A DNA stretch of 64,000 nt from Virgibacillus proomii (GCF_900162615.1 NZ_FUFN01000007.1:2901-66900); one strand, 5' to 3'. Numbered from the stretch's first letter, positions 28,468 to 39,659 are shown. Translations and numbers: made by a program. Notes: a model not told the origin generated them from the letters alone.

Positions 28468-28736
28468 AGAAAAACTTGGCTTGCCCGCCGAGTCTTTACG
28501 GCGAAAGCTATCGTTTTTCTTATACGATAAAGTGAAACTTCATTCCGTGGAATGCCTTTTACACGGAATGTTAGTACCACAAGGGTATGACCTAAAGGCC
28601 CTTGAACCAATCGGGCATTTAGGTGCCGTTTTCTCCCACTTTGACCCTTTGTATCAACTCAAGATCTTGAAGCAAGAGTCTTACGGCACCTTACATGCGG
28701 GATAAAGCCTAAAGTTTTATACTTTCCTATAGTGTA
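28468..28736 (+). repeat. Complete host module carrying a complete core
   Basis: Left part AGAAAAACTTGGCTTGCCCG ... CTTATACGATAAA, core 28529-28706, right part GCCTAAAGTTTTATACTTTCC. Stem 1 is ATTCCGTG ... CACGGAAT, an entirely different sequence from CAGTAGGAG ... CTCCTACTG at 22250 but with the same pairing. The remainder is nearly identical to the 22168 copy. It separates yabM from the spoVT terminator. Confidence 0.85.
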
Positions 28737-28925
28737 AATCGAAAGGAAACCCTCATCCTTGGCGTTTCCTTCCGCCTTTAAGGGGGACTACTCCGCTTAT
28801 TTTACTTGAATAAAGAATACCTATTACTGAAAAAGCGATTATTACTAAAAGTTATCGGTCTTCATTTAAGTACTAAATTATTATACATTTTAGCGAAACT
28901 ATTTTAAACATCCTCTCAAATCAAA

Positions 28926-28964
28926 CAAGCTGCCTTCTAATCCTATTATTAGAATGACAGCTTG
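28926..28964 (-). terminator. Terminator of spoVT
   Basis: CAAGCTG (28926-28932) pairs with CAGCTTG (28958-28964), enclosing a second stem TTCTAAT/ATTAGAA. It is 23 bp past the spoVT stop. The U-tract is weak. Confidence 0.6.
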
Positions 28965-28987
28965 CATACAACAGATAAGCAAGTATA

Positions 28988-29524
28988 TTATTCCATCTGC
29001 TTAGCTAAAAAGCTTGCAGCTGTTTCTGCTGCTTTTTGCTCTACTTTGCTAAATGGCTCTCCCTCTTTGGCAAAAATCACTACAGAGCCAATTGCATCAC
29101 CATTAGCGATAATTGGACTAACACAATAGGAATTTAATTCTTGCTCATGTCCTTCGATAATCTCTAAAGTTTGTGGTTCTTTTTCAATAATATGTGTTCT
29201 ACCTTCGATTATTTTCGCTAAAGTTGAGCTAATATTTTTGTTTAGATAATCTTTTTTTGATTCACCTGCTACAGCAATCACTTCATCGCGATCGGAAATA
29301 ATTACAGGCGTTTGTAGGGAGTCAAACAGCGCCTCTGCATATTCTTTGGCAAAATGGCCCAATTCGTTAATAGGAGAATATTTTTTTAAAATAACTTCTC
29401 CTTCCCTGTCCACATAAATTTCCAGTGGATCTCCTTCTCTAATTCGCAGTGTCCTTCTGATCTCCTTAGGAATTACTACTCTTCCTAAATCATCAATACG
29501 ACGAACTATTCCTGTTGCTTTCAT
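28988..29524 (-). CDS. spoVT: Stage V sporulation protein T
   Basis: Forespore transition regulator of sigma-G genes. The 178-residue protein has an N-terminal AbrB-type DNA-binding domain (MKATGIVRRIDDLGRVVIPK ... REGDPLEIYVD) and a C-terminal GAF-like domain (about 55-178, ending AAETAASFLAKQ). The ATG at 29524 gives exactly the B. subtilis length; an upstream GTG adds five residues that overlap the likely GAGG binding site. Confidence 0.97.
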   Translation of the reverse strand: MKATGIVRRIDDLGRVVIPKEIRRTLRIREGDPLEIYVDREGEVILKKYSPINELGHFAKEYAEALFDSLQTPVIISDRDEVIAVAGESKKDYLNKNISSTLAKIIEGRTHIIEKEPQTLEIIEGHEQELNSYCVSPIIANGDAIGSVVIFAKEGEPFSKVEQKAAETAASFLAKQME

Positions 29525-29646
29525 ACTATATAGCCTCACTTTCTAAATAATGATGATTACTCATTACCCAAGTTTCTCTGTGGAATCATCAGTTGTGGTT
29601 TTAGTATGAAGCAAAGCAGGATAACTATACATGAAATACCAATTTT

Positions 29647-32600
29647 TTACGATTTACGATTTACATCTGTTAGTTTTTCAATAAATTCTGCTACATTAGA
29701 GTAACGATCGGCTTTTGTATCTTTTGTATATTTAAATACAAGCTTTAGCTTATTCTTTTCCGTACCCAGCTGTACGCCTCGACCAAATGTATTTGCTATT
29801 TCAAATAGTTTTGCGCCATCAATTTGCTGACTACGTTCTTCATCTACGAGTACTTCTATTTTGTTATTTTTTTCACTAATTGATACTATTCTTTCTCGCT
29901 TAGCTAGCATTTTTAGTATCGCTACCGTAAATAAATGGTCAACTTCCTCTGGATAATCACCAAAACGATCGATTAATTCATCACGTAAATCTTCCGCATC
30001 TGCTCTGGATTCCATCGTTTGAAATTGTTTATAAATATCAATTTTCTGTTTTTCATCATCAATATACTCATCAGGAATATATGCATCGATATTTAATGTT
30101 AATTCTGATTCAAACGGTTTAATATCTTTTGTATCCTTACCTTCTTTTCGAGCATCAATCGCTTCTTTTAGCATTTGTGAGTACATATCAAAACCTACTG
30201 AATCTATAAATCCATGTTGCTGAGCACCTAATAGATTTCCCGCTCCGCGAATGGATAAATCGCGCATCGCTATTTTAAATCCGGAGCCTAACTCTGTAAA
30301 TTCTTTTATTGCTTGCAATCTTTTTTCTGCTACCTCTGTCAACACTTTATCTCTTTTGTACGTAAAGTAGGCATAAGCAACTCGATTAGAACGACCGACC
30401 CGACCACGCAATTGATACAGTTGACTCAATCCCATCCGGTCCGCATCATTGACTATTAACGTATTTACATTAGGAATATCGACACCGGTTTCGATAATGG
30501 TCGTGCTAACAAGTACATCAAATTCCCCTTCTAAAAAAGCGAAAATGACATTTTCCAGTTCTGTTTCGTTCATTTGTCCATGAGCAACAGCAATTCTCGC
30601 GTCAACATGTCTTCCTAGCTCTCTCGCTACTTCTTCAATATTTTCTACCCGATTATGAAGAAAGAATACTTGCCCACCACGTGCCATTTCTCGTTCAATT
30701 GCTTCACGTATAAAAACGGGATTATATTCCATGACATATGTCTGAACTGGGAAACGGTTTTCTGGTGGTGTTTCGATAACGGACAGATCCCGAACACCAA
30801 GCATGGACATATGAAGTGTCCTCGGAATTGGTGTAGCTGTCAAGGTAAGTACGTCTACATTTGTTTTTAGCTGTTTAATTTTTTCCTTATGTTTAACTCC
30901 AAAACGCTGCTCCTCATCGACAATTAAAAGACCTAAATCATGGTACTGTACGTCTTTAGATAAAAGACGATGCGTTCCAATAACAATATCAATCGTACCT
31001 TTTCGTAATTTTTCCAATGTTTCTTTCTGTTGCTTTCTAGTTCGGAATCTACTCAACAGCCCAATAGATATTGGATAATCCTGGAACCGCTCTCGAATCG
31101 TCTCAAAATGCTGCTGTGCCAAAATGGTAGTAGGGACTAATAAAGCGACTTGCTTATCATCCATAATGGCTTTAAATGCTGCACGAATAGCGACTTCGGT
31201 TTTCCCATAACCTACATCACCGCAGAGCAAACGATCCATCGGGCGTTCTTTTTCCATATCTCGTTTGATCTCTTCTATACAACGCAATTGATCCTCTGTT
31301 TCCTGATATTGGAAGGACGCTTCAAACTCTCTCTGCATTTCTGTATCTTTTGAAAAGGCAAATCCCTTTCTCGCTTCTCTTTCAGCATACAATTTAATTA
31401 AGTCATCTGCTATATCTTCCACGGAGGATTGAACTTTGCGTTTTACTTTTTTCCATTCACTTCCGCCTAATTTATACAACCTAGGCTCTTTTCCTTCTGA
31501 GCCAACAAACTTTTGCACTTGATCGATTTGATCAATCGGTACAAATAACTTATCATCGCCGGAATATTTGATTAGCATATAATCTTTATGCAAATCGTTT
31601 ACTTGTAATGTCTCAATACCAAGATACTTTCCAATACCATGGTTTGCATGGACAACATAATCGCCAACCTTTAATTCTTGATAATCCTTAATTCGCTCAG
31701 CATTAGATATTTTCTGCTGTTTTCGTGGCCGTTTTGTTCGTTTCTTAAATAACTCCTGCTCCGTAACTAGAACTACCTTATGCATTGGCAGTTCAACGCC
31801 GCTGGAAATATTACCTACTGTAATCGTCGGTTTTTCAACCGGAAGATACAGATGTTTCGCAATACCAAATTCCATATCATAATCTAAGAAAATAGAATGG
31901 ATCTTTTCAGCTCGGTTCTCATCTGATGCTACAACGACAACGGAGTAATCCCCTTTTTCCCATCTTTTCAATTCATTCTTTAATAAATGCATTTGTCCAT
32001 GAAACTCTTGCATGGGTCTAGAGGATAAATTAATAATATTTTTCGGTTGTGTATTTGGAATATGGCGTAAAAATACAGACATATACAGTCGCGGCTGTTT
32101 CATTCGTTCCCAAATGGCATGCCAATCAAAGGAAAAAACGCTATTTTTTACCATCTGATGGGATGCTAGGAGGCTACTATACCAATCTGCCTCTTCTGTA
32201 TCCAAATGTAAAGCCGTCTCTTGTATTCGACTCATTTCATCGATAATAATTTGACCATCCTGTGGTAAATAATCTAGTAAACTAGCTGGCTGCCTATACA
32301 TATAACCAATATATTTATACATTTCTGAAAAATGCTCCAGATTTTTTAAACGTTCTATGTCAGTCTTCACTACTTCTGTAAGCGTTTCCTTTGATTCTTT
32401 AGATTTGAGCGTTTTTAATGTTTCAGCAAGCGCTTCCTCGACACGCTCACCAGCAGCGTAAATATCAGTTTGACTTAACAGTAACTCTGTAGCCGGACCA
32501 ATTGTAATTTCTTTTAGTTTATCTAAGGAACGCTGCGTTTCTGCGTCAAAATACCTAATCGAATCAATTTCTTCATCAAATAATTCAATGCGAATCGGAT

Positions 32601-33168
32601 GCTTCTCGGTGAGTGGATAAACATCAATAATTCCACCACGTCTACTAAACTCACCAGGAGAAGTAACCATAGAAGCATGATTGTAGCCCATGTCTACTAA
32701 AGAAGATAGGTAAGCTTCGACATCAATATCCTCACCTAGTTTAAAAGGAAGTTGATATTTCTCCCAATAGTCTGGTGGAGGAAGAATTCGCTTTAATGCT
32801 GCAACAGGGGCAATTAAAATTCCCGACCTATTTTTTGACCAAGCCATTAATGACTCGATACGCTGACTTCGCAATTCGGGACTAGCAATCGCAATTTCTG
32901 ATGCAATTAATTCGTTCACTGGATATAAATGGACCTCTTCTTCACTAATAAACCCAGTAAGGTCATCATATAATTGTTGCGCCTGTACTAGTTGGTGCGT
33001 TATAAGCAAAATAGGCTTTTTGACTTCACCATGAATTGCAGATACAAGCAGTCCTCTAGCTGAACCTGATAATCCAGCAACTAGCTGCTCATCCATTCCA
33101 GCTAATATTCCTTTAATCACGGACTGTATATCTTCTTTCGATTGTAAATATGATTGTATACCCTTCAT
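29647..33168 (-). CDS. mfd: Transcription-repair coupling factor Mfd
   Basis: Removes RNA polymerase stalled at lesions and recruits UvrA. The 1173-residue protein has an N-terminal UvrB-homology part, the RNA polymerase-interacting domain (KVGDYVVHANHGIGKYLG), and superfamily 2 helicase motifs: LLCGDVGYGKTEVA, IVDEEQRFGVKHKEKIK, LTATPIPRTL and YQLRGRVGRS. A C-terminal domain follows. The ATG at 33168 (MKGIQSYLQ) follows GGAGG by 7 bp; a longer frame upstream would run over the fin terminator. Confidence 0.98.
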   Translation of the reverse strand: MKGIQSYLQSKEDIQSVIKGILAGMDEQLVAGLSGSARGLLVSAIHGEVKKPILLITHQLVQAQQLYDDLTGFISEEEVHLYPVNELIASEIAIASPELRSQRIESLMAWSKNRSGILIAPVAALKRILPPPDYWEKYQLPFKLGEDIDVEAYLSSLVDMGYNHASMVTSPGEFSRRGGIIDVYPLTEKHPIRIELFDEEIDSIRYFDAETQRSLDKLKEITIGPATELLLSQTDIYAAGERVEEALAETLKTLKSKESKETLTEVVKTDIERLKNLEHFSEMYKYIGYMYRQPASLLDYLPQDGQIIIDEMSRIQETALHLDTEEADWYSSLLASHQMVKNSVFSFDWHAIWERMKQPRLYMSVFLRHIPNTQPKNIINLSSRPMQEFHGQMHLLKNELKRWEKGDYSVVVVASDENRAEKIHSIFLDYDMEFGIAKHLYLPVEKPTITVGNISSGVELPMHKVVLVTEQELFKKRTKRPRKQQKISNAERIKDYQELKVGDYVVHANHGIGKYLGIETLQVNDLHKDYMLIKYSGDDKLFVPIDQIDQVQKFVGSEGKEPRLYKLGGSEWKKVKRKVQSSVEDIADDLIKLYAEREARKGFAFSKDTEMQREFEASFQYQETEDQLRCIEEIKRDMEKERPMDRLLCGDVGYGKTEVAIRAAFKAIMDDKQVALLVPTTILAQQHFETIRERFQDYPISIGLLSRFRTRKQQKETLEKLRKGTIDIVIGTHRLLSKDVQYHDLGLLIVDEEQRFGVKHKEKIKQLKTNVDVLTLTATPIPRTLHMSMLGVRDLSVIETPPENRFPVQTYVMEYNPVFIREAIEREMARGGQVFFLHNRVENIEEVARELGRHVDARIAVAHGQMNETELENVIFAFLEGEFDVLVSTTIIETGVDIPNVNTLIVNDADRMGLSQLYQLRGRVGRSNRVAYAYFTYKRDKVLTEVAEKRLQAIKEFTELGSGFKIAMRDLSIRGAGNLLGAQQHGFIDSVGFDMYSQMLKEAIDARKEGKDTKDIKPFESELTLNIDAYIPDEYIDDEKQKIDIYKQFQTMESRADAEDLRDELIDRFGDYPEEVDHLFTVAILKMLAKRERIVSISEKNNKIEVLVDEERSQQIDGAKLFEIANTFGRGVQLGTEKNKLKLVFKYTKDTKADRYSNVAEFIEKLTDVNRKS

Positions 33169-33280
33169 TACTAAACCTCCACTTACATTGGGTGACGTAA
33201 GTCTTAACAAGCGAATCTGTGTAAAACTGACTTTTCCATACTTTGTAATGTCCAAGTCTTCACCCTTTGTATATAAGCAC

Positions 33281-33307
33281 AAAAACGCCTTGGTTCTATT
33301 ACCAAAG
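33281..33307 (-). terminator. Weak terminator of fin
   Basis: CTTGGT (33289-33294) and ACCAAAG (33301-33307) form a short imperfect stem, followed on the minus strand by TTTTT (33281-33285). It lies between fin and mfd. Confidence 0.45.
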
Positions 33308-33320
33308 CAGCAGCTTGCTT

Positions 33321-33551
33321 TTATTGTATAAAAAAGTCTAATTCATGATAATGTGGATGATGTCCTAAGGCTTCTTCACAATTCTCACAGATAACCTTTA
33401 TATGGACATCTCCATTTGGTTTATAAGTGATCATCTCTTCTTTTTCCTTCATCGTTAATTGATCAAAACCTAGCATTGTTGTATCTATAACCTTCTGTTG
33501 AATGCTTCCTATTTTCTGACCACAATGCCTGCATAAATATATGATAGGCAA
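33321..33551 (-). CDS. fin: Anti-sigma-F factor Fin
   Basis: A 76-residue zinc-ribbon protein. Cysteine pairs are CRHCGQKIG near the N-terminus and CENCEEALG near the C-terminus, followed by the typical HPHYHELDFFIQ. In B. subtilis Fin (YabK) binds RNA polymerase core or sigma-F to help the switch to sigma-G. The start is a TTG with GGAGG 9 bp upstream. It lies between pth and mfd, as in B. subtilis. Confidence 0.93.
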   Translation of the reverse strand: MPIIYLCRHCGQKIGSIQQKVIDTTMLGFDQLTMKEKEEMITYKPNGDVHIKVICENCEEALGHHPHYHELDFFIQ

Positions 33552-33668
33552 AAGGAGTCACCTCCAATAACAAGTAGTTATTGGTAATAAGTGTATCCGA
33601 AATTGCCTTCGTCTATACAAATGAAAGAAGTGATTCAATTTAAGTTTGTCTTTTATCTTATGTGGTAA

Positions 33669-34235
33669 TTACTTATTATATTCGTTCATCACTTCATCAA
33701 ACGGCTTATTTAGCCAAGCCTCACATGCATCTGCTGCTTTTCTTACCCCTTGCATGACTTCCTCTAGTTCATTTTTAGGGAAGGATTGAAGTACGTAATC
33801 AACGATAGTAAGTGATGTTGTTTGTGGTCTTCCAATACCAATGCGAATTCGTTTAAAATCTTTTGATCCTACATGATTAATAATAGATCTAATGCCATTA
33901 TGTCCACCATGCCCACCTTTTTGACGCAGGCGAATTTTACCTACAGGTAAGTCTAAATCATCAAAAATAATCAAAATATTTTCTAAATCAATATTATAAT
34001 AATCCATCAGCGGTCTTACAGCTTCGCCAGAAAGGTTCATAAACGTTTGCGGCTTTATCAGCATAACTTTTTCTGTTTCTAATTGAGCGATGGTATAGTC
34101 CCCTTTAAATTTCGTTTTGTCGAGCTTCCACTGATAGCGCTTTAGTAACTCATCAATAACCATGAAACCTACATTATGTCTTGTGTTCTCATATTTCTTT
34201 CCTGGATTTCCCAATCCAATAATACATTTCATCAT
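33669..34235 (-). CDS. pth: Peptidyl-tRNA hydrolase
   Basis: Recycles peptidyl-tRNA released prematurely from ribosomes. The 188-residue protein shows [21 protein letters not shown] (catalytic His in RHNVG), [23 protein letters not shown] and [12 protein letters not shown]. Two adjacent ATGs (34235 and 34232) are equally good after AAGGAAG. In B. subtilis this is spoVC. A 512-bp repeat-containing space separates it from ctc. Confidence 0.97.
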   Translation of the reverse strand: MMKCIIGLGNPGKKYENTRHNVGFMVIDELLKRYQWKLDKTKFKGDYTIAQLETEKVMLIKPQTFMNLSGEAVRPLMDYYNIDLENILIIFDDLDLPVGKIRLRQKGGHGGHNGIRSIINHVGSKDFKRIRIGIGRPQTTSLTIVDYVLQSFPKNELEEVMQGVRKAADACEAWLNKPFDEVMNEYNK

Positions 34236-34303
34236 AACTTCTTCCTTTTTTTAATATCTTTCTAAAATAAAAACACTGCGTATTGAATATAAGCTAAGCA
34301 ATA

Positions 34304-34466
34304 ATAAAGTGAAACTTCATTCAGTAGGAGTTTTCTTCCATCTCCTGCTGAATGTTAGCTTGAACGAATCGGGCATTTAGGTGCCGTTTTCTCCCACTTA
34401 GACCCTTTTGTATCAACTCAAGACTCTTGAAGCGGGAGTCTTACGGCACCTTAGATGCGGGATAAG
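34304..34466 (+). repeat. Structured repeat core without host module
   Basis: Starts AATAAAGTGAAAC and ends GATGCGGGATAA, with unrelated sequence on both sides. Stem 1 is TTCAGTAGGAG ... CTCCTGCTGAA. The inner GTACC hairpin is cleanly missing (TGTTAGCTTGAACGAATCGG). The long arm is intact with AGGTGCCG/CGGCACCT and CTCCCACTT/AAGCGGGAG. Because no host module is present, it helps define the core's own borders. Confidence 0.8.
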
Positions 34467-34598
34467 TTTTTAACCTTTAAAAACCAAACTTCTGCAGGAC
34501 TTAAATGCAGATGTTTTGTTGTCTAGCTTCTACACTATCTATACTTACATCTGTCACGCATTTCTAAAAATTTTATACTGCTTAAATAATACAACACA

Positions 34599-34626
34599 AC
34601 TCTCCCCCCTAAACAGGAGGGAGAGT
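34599..34626 (-). terminator. Possible terminator of ctc
   Basis: ACTCTCCC (34599-34606) pairs with GGGAGAGT (34619-34626). The minus-strand U-tract is poor and the hairpin is 120 bp past the stop, so the assignment is moderate. Confidence 0.5.
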
Positions 34627-34747
34627 GCTTCCTCATCTATAAGCTAATACACGAACTCTCTTTCACATTGATAAAGGGTAGATACTGAGAGCTCTTACTT
34701 GAGACATGCTCCAAATAGTTTGAGGGTGTGATTACTTATTTTGCAAA

Positions 34748-35386
34748 TTAAGCTTCTTCTTCTTTGTCCTTTTCGGCACCGACTAATTCCGGCTCAGCAT
34801 TTTCAACTGGCGTTTCTCCCTCTAAATCTTTAGCTGTGTCTGGAGCTAATACTGTTACAACTGTAGTAACTTCATCATCTAAAATAGTGTAATTACCATT
34901 CGTTTTAATATCACCAACAGCGATACTGTCACCTATTCCAAGATCAGAAATGTCCACAACAATTTCTTCCGGAATGTCAGCTGGCTTTGCACGAACTTGC
35001 AATTCATGTAATGGCTGTTGAAGCACGCCTCCATCCTTCGTTCCTATTGCTTCGCCTTCCAGACGCAAGTTTACTTCTACATCCATCTCTTCAGCCATAT
35101 CAACGATATAAAAGTCCGCATGAATAAGTTCATCTCTTAAGGGATCAATTTGGTACTCATGCAACATTACATCAACAGGTGCTTCATTTTCGACTTGTAA
35201 TGAAATGATCGCATTTCTTCCTTCATCACGTACCGTTTTTACCAGTTCGATACTATTGACGGAAATAGATTTCGTTTCTTTTCCTTTTCCGTATAAAACA
35301 GCTGGCACATGACCGCTATTTCTAATCTCCTTTGTTGCTGATTTAGTATGATCTTCTCTTAATTGCGCTGCTAATTTGACTGCCAT
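34748..35386 (-). CDS. ctc: General stress protein Ctc / ribosomal protein L25 family
   Basis: Binds 5S rRNA in the 50S subunit under stress. The 212-residue protein has the L25 N-terminal domain (residues 1-93: LREDHTKSATKEIRNSGHVPAVLYG) and the C-terminal TL5-like beta domain (~95-187), then an acidic low-complexity tail. The ATG at 35386 (MAVKLAAQ) is 9 bp after GGAGG; an earlier ATG directly touches that site. In B. subtilis it is sigma-B controlled; no clear sigma-B promoter was identified here. Confidence 0.95.
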   Translation of the reverse strand: MAVKLAAQLREDHTKSATKEIRNSGHVPAVLYGKGKETKSISVNSIELVKTVRDEGRNAIISLQVENEAPVDVMLHEYQIDPLRDELIHADFYIVDMAEEMDVEVNLRLEGEAIGTKDGGVLQQPLHELQVRAKPADIPEEIVVDISDLGIGDSIAVGDIKTNGNYTILDDEVTTVVTVLAPDTAKDLEGETPVENAEPELVGAEKDKEEEA

Positions 35387-35484
35387 ATTTATCATCCTCC
35401 AAAATTTAACAAAAAACCTTGACTTGTTGCAGTACTTCTATCTTGAAATTTTACGCTTTTAATTTCATTCATGCAATTAATTCA

Positions 35485-35585
35485 TTAGGATCGAGCATTT
35501 GTCTTACAGTTTGATCCTTCACTTAACCTCCTAGGTTTCACCTCGGTATTGAAATGGAGGTCTTACTGTCATTATATGCGGGATA
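35485..35585 (+). repeat. Structured repeat core, 5' truncated
   Basis: Only the long arm remains: GCATTTGTCTTACAGTTTGATC ... TTTCACCTCGGTATT ... GGAGGTCTTACTGTCATTATATGCGGGATA. The pair GCAT/ATGC and the ACAGT/ACTGT stem are kept. It lies between ctc and prs. Confidence 0.65.
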
Positions 35586-35630
35586 CAATACACATCTTAG
35601 ATAATACCCGTTTTACTTATGGCTTAAACA

Positions 35631-36584
35631 TCAATCAAATAAAATGCTTACAGATTGTAACTCATGCACACGAATAATCGCTTCCCCAATTAAAGGCGCG
35701 ACAGACAACTGTGTGATTTTATTAATTTGCTTGTCCTCTGGTAATGGAATCGAATTCGTAATGACTAGCTCTTTTATTTTTGAACTGTTAATACGTTCAA
35801 TAGCCGGACCTGATAAGACTGGATGCGTACAGCAAGCATACACTTCTTTTGCTCCGTTTTCAACTAGCGCATTGGCTGCAAGAGTAATGGTACCTGCTGT
35901 ATCAATAATGTCATCGATAAGAATCGCTGTCTTTCCTTCAATATTTCCCACAATATTCATTACTTCGGCAACATTTGGACGAGGTCTACGCTTATCAATT
36001 ATTCCAATAGGCGCCTTTAGGCGATCTGCCATTTTACGTGCCCGTGTCACCCCGCCATGATCAGGAGAGACAATAATAGTATCCTCTAAATTCATTGCTT
36101 CAAAGTAATCTGAAAGAATTGGAACACCTTGCAAATGATCGATCGGTATATCAAAAAATCCTTGAATTTGCGGTGCATGCAAATCTAGTGTTATAACCCG
36201 ATTAGCACCGGATGTTTCTAGTAGATTAGCTACTAGTTTTGCCGCTATAGGCTCACGGGATCTAGCTTTACGATCTTGTCTAGCATATCCATAATACGGC
36301 ATAACAATATTAATAGATTTGGCTGATGCTCGTTTTAAAGCATCGATCATAATTAATAATTCCATCAAATGATCATTAACTGGAGAACAAGTTGATTGAA
36401 CGACATAAACATCACATCCGCGAATGCTTTCTTCAATATTAATTTGAATCTCACCATCACTAAACCGGGATACGGTACACTTCCCCAGCTTAGTACCGAT
36501 GTGGTCTGCGATGTCTTGCGCCAATTTGCGATTAGAATTTAATGTAAAAACCTTCAAGGATGAATCCTTGTAAGTAGATGCCAT
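35631..36584 (-). CDS. prs: Ribose-phosphate pyrophosphokinase
   Basis: Makes PRPP from ribose 5-phosphate and ATP, feeding nucleotide, His and Trp synthesis. The 317-residue protein shows [17 protein letters not shown], the catalytic [30 protein letters not shown] and the PRPP-binding loop [10 protein letters not shown]. It lies 16 bp after glmU, so the two are co-transcribed as in B. subtilis. PurR and Hpt elsewhere in this window use or respond to its product. Confidence 0.98.
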   Translation of the reverse strand: MASTYKDSSLKVFTLNSNRKLAQDIADHIGTKLGKCTVSRFSDGEIQINIEESIRGCDVYVVQSTCSPVNDHLMELLIMIDALKRASAKSINIVMPYYGYARQDRKARSREPIAAKLVANLLETSGANRVITLDLHAPQIQGFFDIPIDHLQGVPILSDYFEAMNLEDTIIVSPDHGGVTRARKMADRLKAPIGIIDKRRPRPNVAEVMNIVGNIEGKTAILIDDIIDTAGTITLAANALVENGAKEVYACCTHPVLSGPAIERINSSKIKELVITNSIPLPEDKQINKITQLSVAPLIGEAIIRVHELQSVSILFD

Positions 36585-36600
36585 GAGTTAATACCCTCCG

Positions 36601-37995
<1,395 letters not shown>

Positions 37996-38175
37996 TCATT
38001 TCGATTTACCCATTATGAATATATCTTAAATGACAGTTCATTTCAATAGATAAACCATGTAAATCAAGGCCTATAACAGTACAAAACTATCCATTTTCAG
38101 CAGAATATTCATATTTAAAGAAGTTCGTCTGGATGCATTATCCAGTTGTCTGTATAGAGATTGTTCAAATACATT

Positions 38176-38446
38176 TAGAAAAACTTGCTTGTCGCCAAGT
38201 CTTTATGGCAAAAGCTATCGTTTTTTATACGATAAAGTGAAACTTCATTGTGTAGGAGTTTTCTTCCCTCTCCTACTGAATGTTAGTATCACAAGAGTAT
38301 GACCTAAAGGCCTCTGAACCAATCGGGGATTTAGGAACCGTTTTTCTCAGCTTGTTCGCAACATCATTAGCTCATTTTTGAATTGAGAAAAATACGGAGC
38401 CTTACATCCGGGATAAACCCTAAATTTTATACTTTCATATAGTATT
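38176..38446 (+). repeat. Host module carrying a variant core
   Basis: Host module left part TAGAAAAACTTGCTTG ... TTTTATACGATAAA, core, right part CCCTAAATTTTATACTTTC. The long arm differs strongly but keeps pairing: AGGAACCGTTTTTCTCA faces TGAGAAAAATACGGAGCCT, and the outer pair is GGAT/ATCC instead of GCAT/ATGC. Stem 1 is TGTAGGAG ... CTCCTACT. This copy has a short core like 22168 but a long-type arm sequence. Confidence 0.8.
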
Positions 38447-38621
38447 AAAAAAACGCAACAAATTTCTTTGTACGTAACAAGGAATCAAGCCAACCGCAAG
38501 CGAAAATTCTATTGTTTAAATATGTGCATTAAGGCATTCTCCAGTACTATCAGTACTATCTATTTTCTTTACGAAAAATGCATAAAATTTTTCCTTGTAT
38601 CAAAAGGTAGTAACCGTTTTC

Positions 38622-38661
38622 AACAAAAAAAGAAGGCTAACCTGATGTAGATTAGACCTCT
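38622..38661 (-). terminator. Terminator of spoVG
   Basis: AGGCTAA pairs imperfectly with TTAGACCT around a 10-base loop, and a T-rich run follows on the minus strand (CAAAAAAAGAA on plus). It is about 40 bp past spoVG. Confidence 0.65.
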
Positions 38662-38696
38662 AGTTGCTATAAAATATTATTATTAGAAAAGATTGC

Positions 38697-38987
38697 TTAG
38701 GAGGCTCCCGCTTCTTCATATTTTACTTCTGCCTCGCCTGCTCGATGATACTCTTCTAACACAGCATCCTGAATTTTTGCCCGTGTCCCTGAATTGATCG
38801 GGTGAGCAATATCTCTAAATTCACCATCCGGGGTTCGCTTAGATGGCATCGCTACAAATAGTCCATTATTTCCATCAATCACTCGGATGTCATGGACAAC
38901 AAACTCCTGATCCAAAGTAATTGATGCAATCGCCCGCATTCTACCTTCCGTATTAACGCGGCGCAACCGAACGTCGGTTACTTCCAT
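38697..38987 (-). CDS. spoVG: Septation/transition-state regulator SpoVG
   Basis: A 96-residue nucleic-acid-binding regulator ([20 protein letters not shown] ... [17 protein letters not shown] ... [19 protein letters not shown]), nearly identical to the family throughout. It affects asymmetric septation and other stationary-phase traits. In B. subtilis it follows yabJ in one operon; here yabJ is missing and spoVG has its own sigma-H-like promoter. Confidence 0.97.
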   Translation of the reverse strand: MEVTDVRLRRVNTEGRMRAIASITLDQEFVVHDIRVIDGNNGLFVAMPSKRTPDGEFRDIAHPINSGTRAKIQDAVLEEYHRAGEAEVKYEEAGAS

Positions 38988-39027
38988 GATGTGTCACCAC
39001 CTTTTCGCATTTGAATCTATATTAACT

Positions 39028-39053
39028 ACTTCAACAAAACTATTAAAATTCCT
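39028..39053 (-). promoter_or_regulatory. spoVG: Sigma-H-like promoter of spoVG
   Basis: Minus-strand AGGAATT (39047-39053), 14-bp spacer, GAAGT (39028-39032), resembling the sigma-H consensus AGGAWWT - GAAT and the B. subtilis spoVG promoter. The sequence just upstream (39054-39110) is an almost pure A/T tract, like the AbrB-binding upstream region of B. subtilis spoVG. Confidence 0.6.
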
Positions 39054-39117
39054 GCTAAATTATTAAAAAAAATAAAATATTTTCAATGCTAGATTTTTTT
39101 CTTATGTAAAACTAAAA

Positions 39118-39560
39118 CTAGCAGCGCTCATTTTGTGGCATACAAACAGCAGATCTTCTAATGAAATAAAAGGAAACTTCATTCAAAGAGTACTTTTTTC
39201 CTTAAAAAAAGAAAAACACTTTTTCTGCGTGTGATGCGTCGCTGTCGTAGCCTTCCATGTCCTGTCGCCCAATCGAAGGGGAAATTTAGGAGTCGTTTCT
39301 CTCATAGAGATCGCAAAATAATACGTAGATTTTTGAAATGAGAAAAATACAGCACCTTATATTGGATAAAGAAAACATGTATCTGCAACAAAACCACGCC
39401 GACGCCTGAGCGAAAACTCGATGTAAGTCGGACTTCCTTTAGATTCGAGCTGATGTTGACTATCGTAGGAAGAAGACCACAATTTGCTACATTATGAGCG
39501 CACAGTTAGACAAAACTATTTTAAACAAGCGTGCCGCTATATAGGAGCAGATATAATTAC
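39118..39560 (+). repeat. Long-type structured repeat
   Basis: Left module (AGCAGCGCTCATTTTG ... ACAAACAGCAGATCTTC), core AAAGGAAACTTCATTCAAAG, arm TTAGGAGTCGTTTCTCTCA ... TGAGAAAAATACAGCACCTTA, and right module (GCCGACGCCTGAGCG, CTTCCTTTAGATTCGAGC, TATCGTAGGAAGAAG) ending AGCAGATATAATTACCC. It occupies much of the place where yabJ stands in B. subtilis. Confidence 0.7.
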
Positions 39561-39659
39561 CCAAACCATTGCAGGAATCTTCCATCAACCAATTCGACTT
39601 CTCCGTTACACAATAGTGCTATTGAAATATCAAGTTTGATACGAACTTAGTATTTAATC

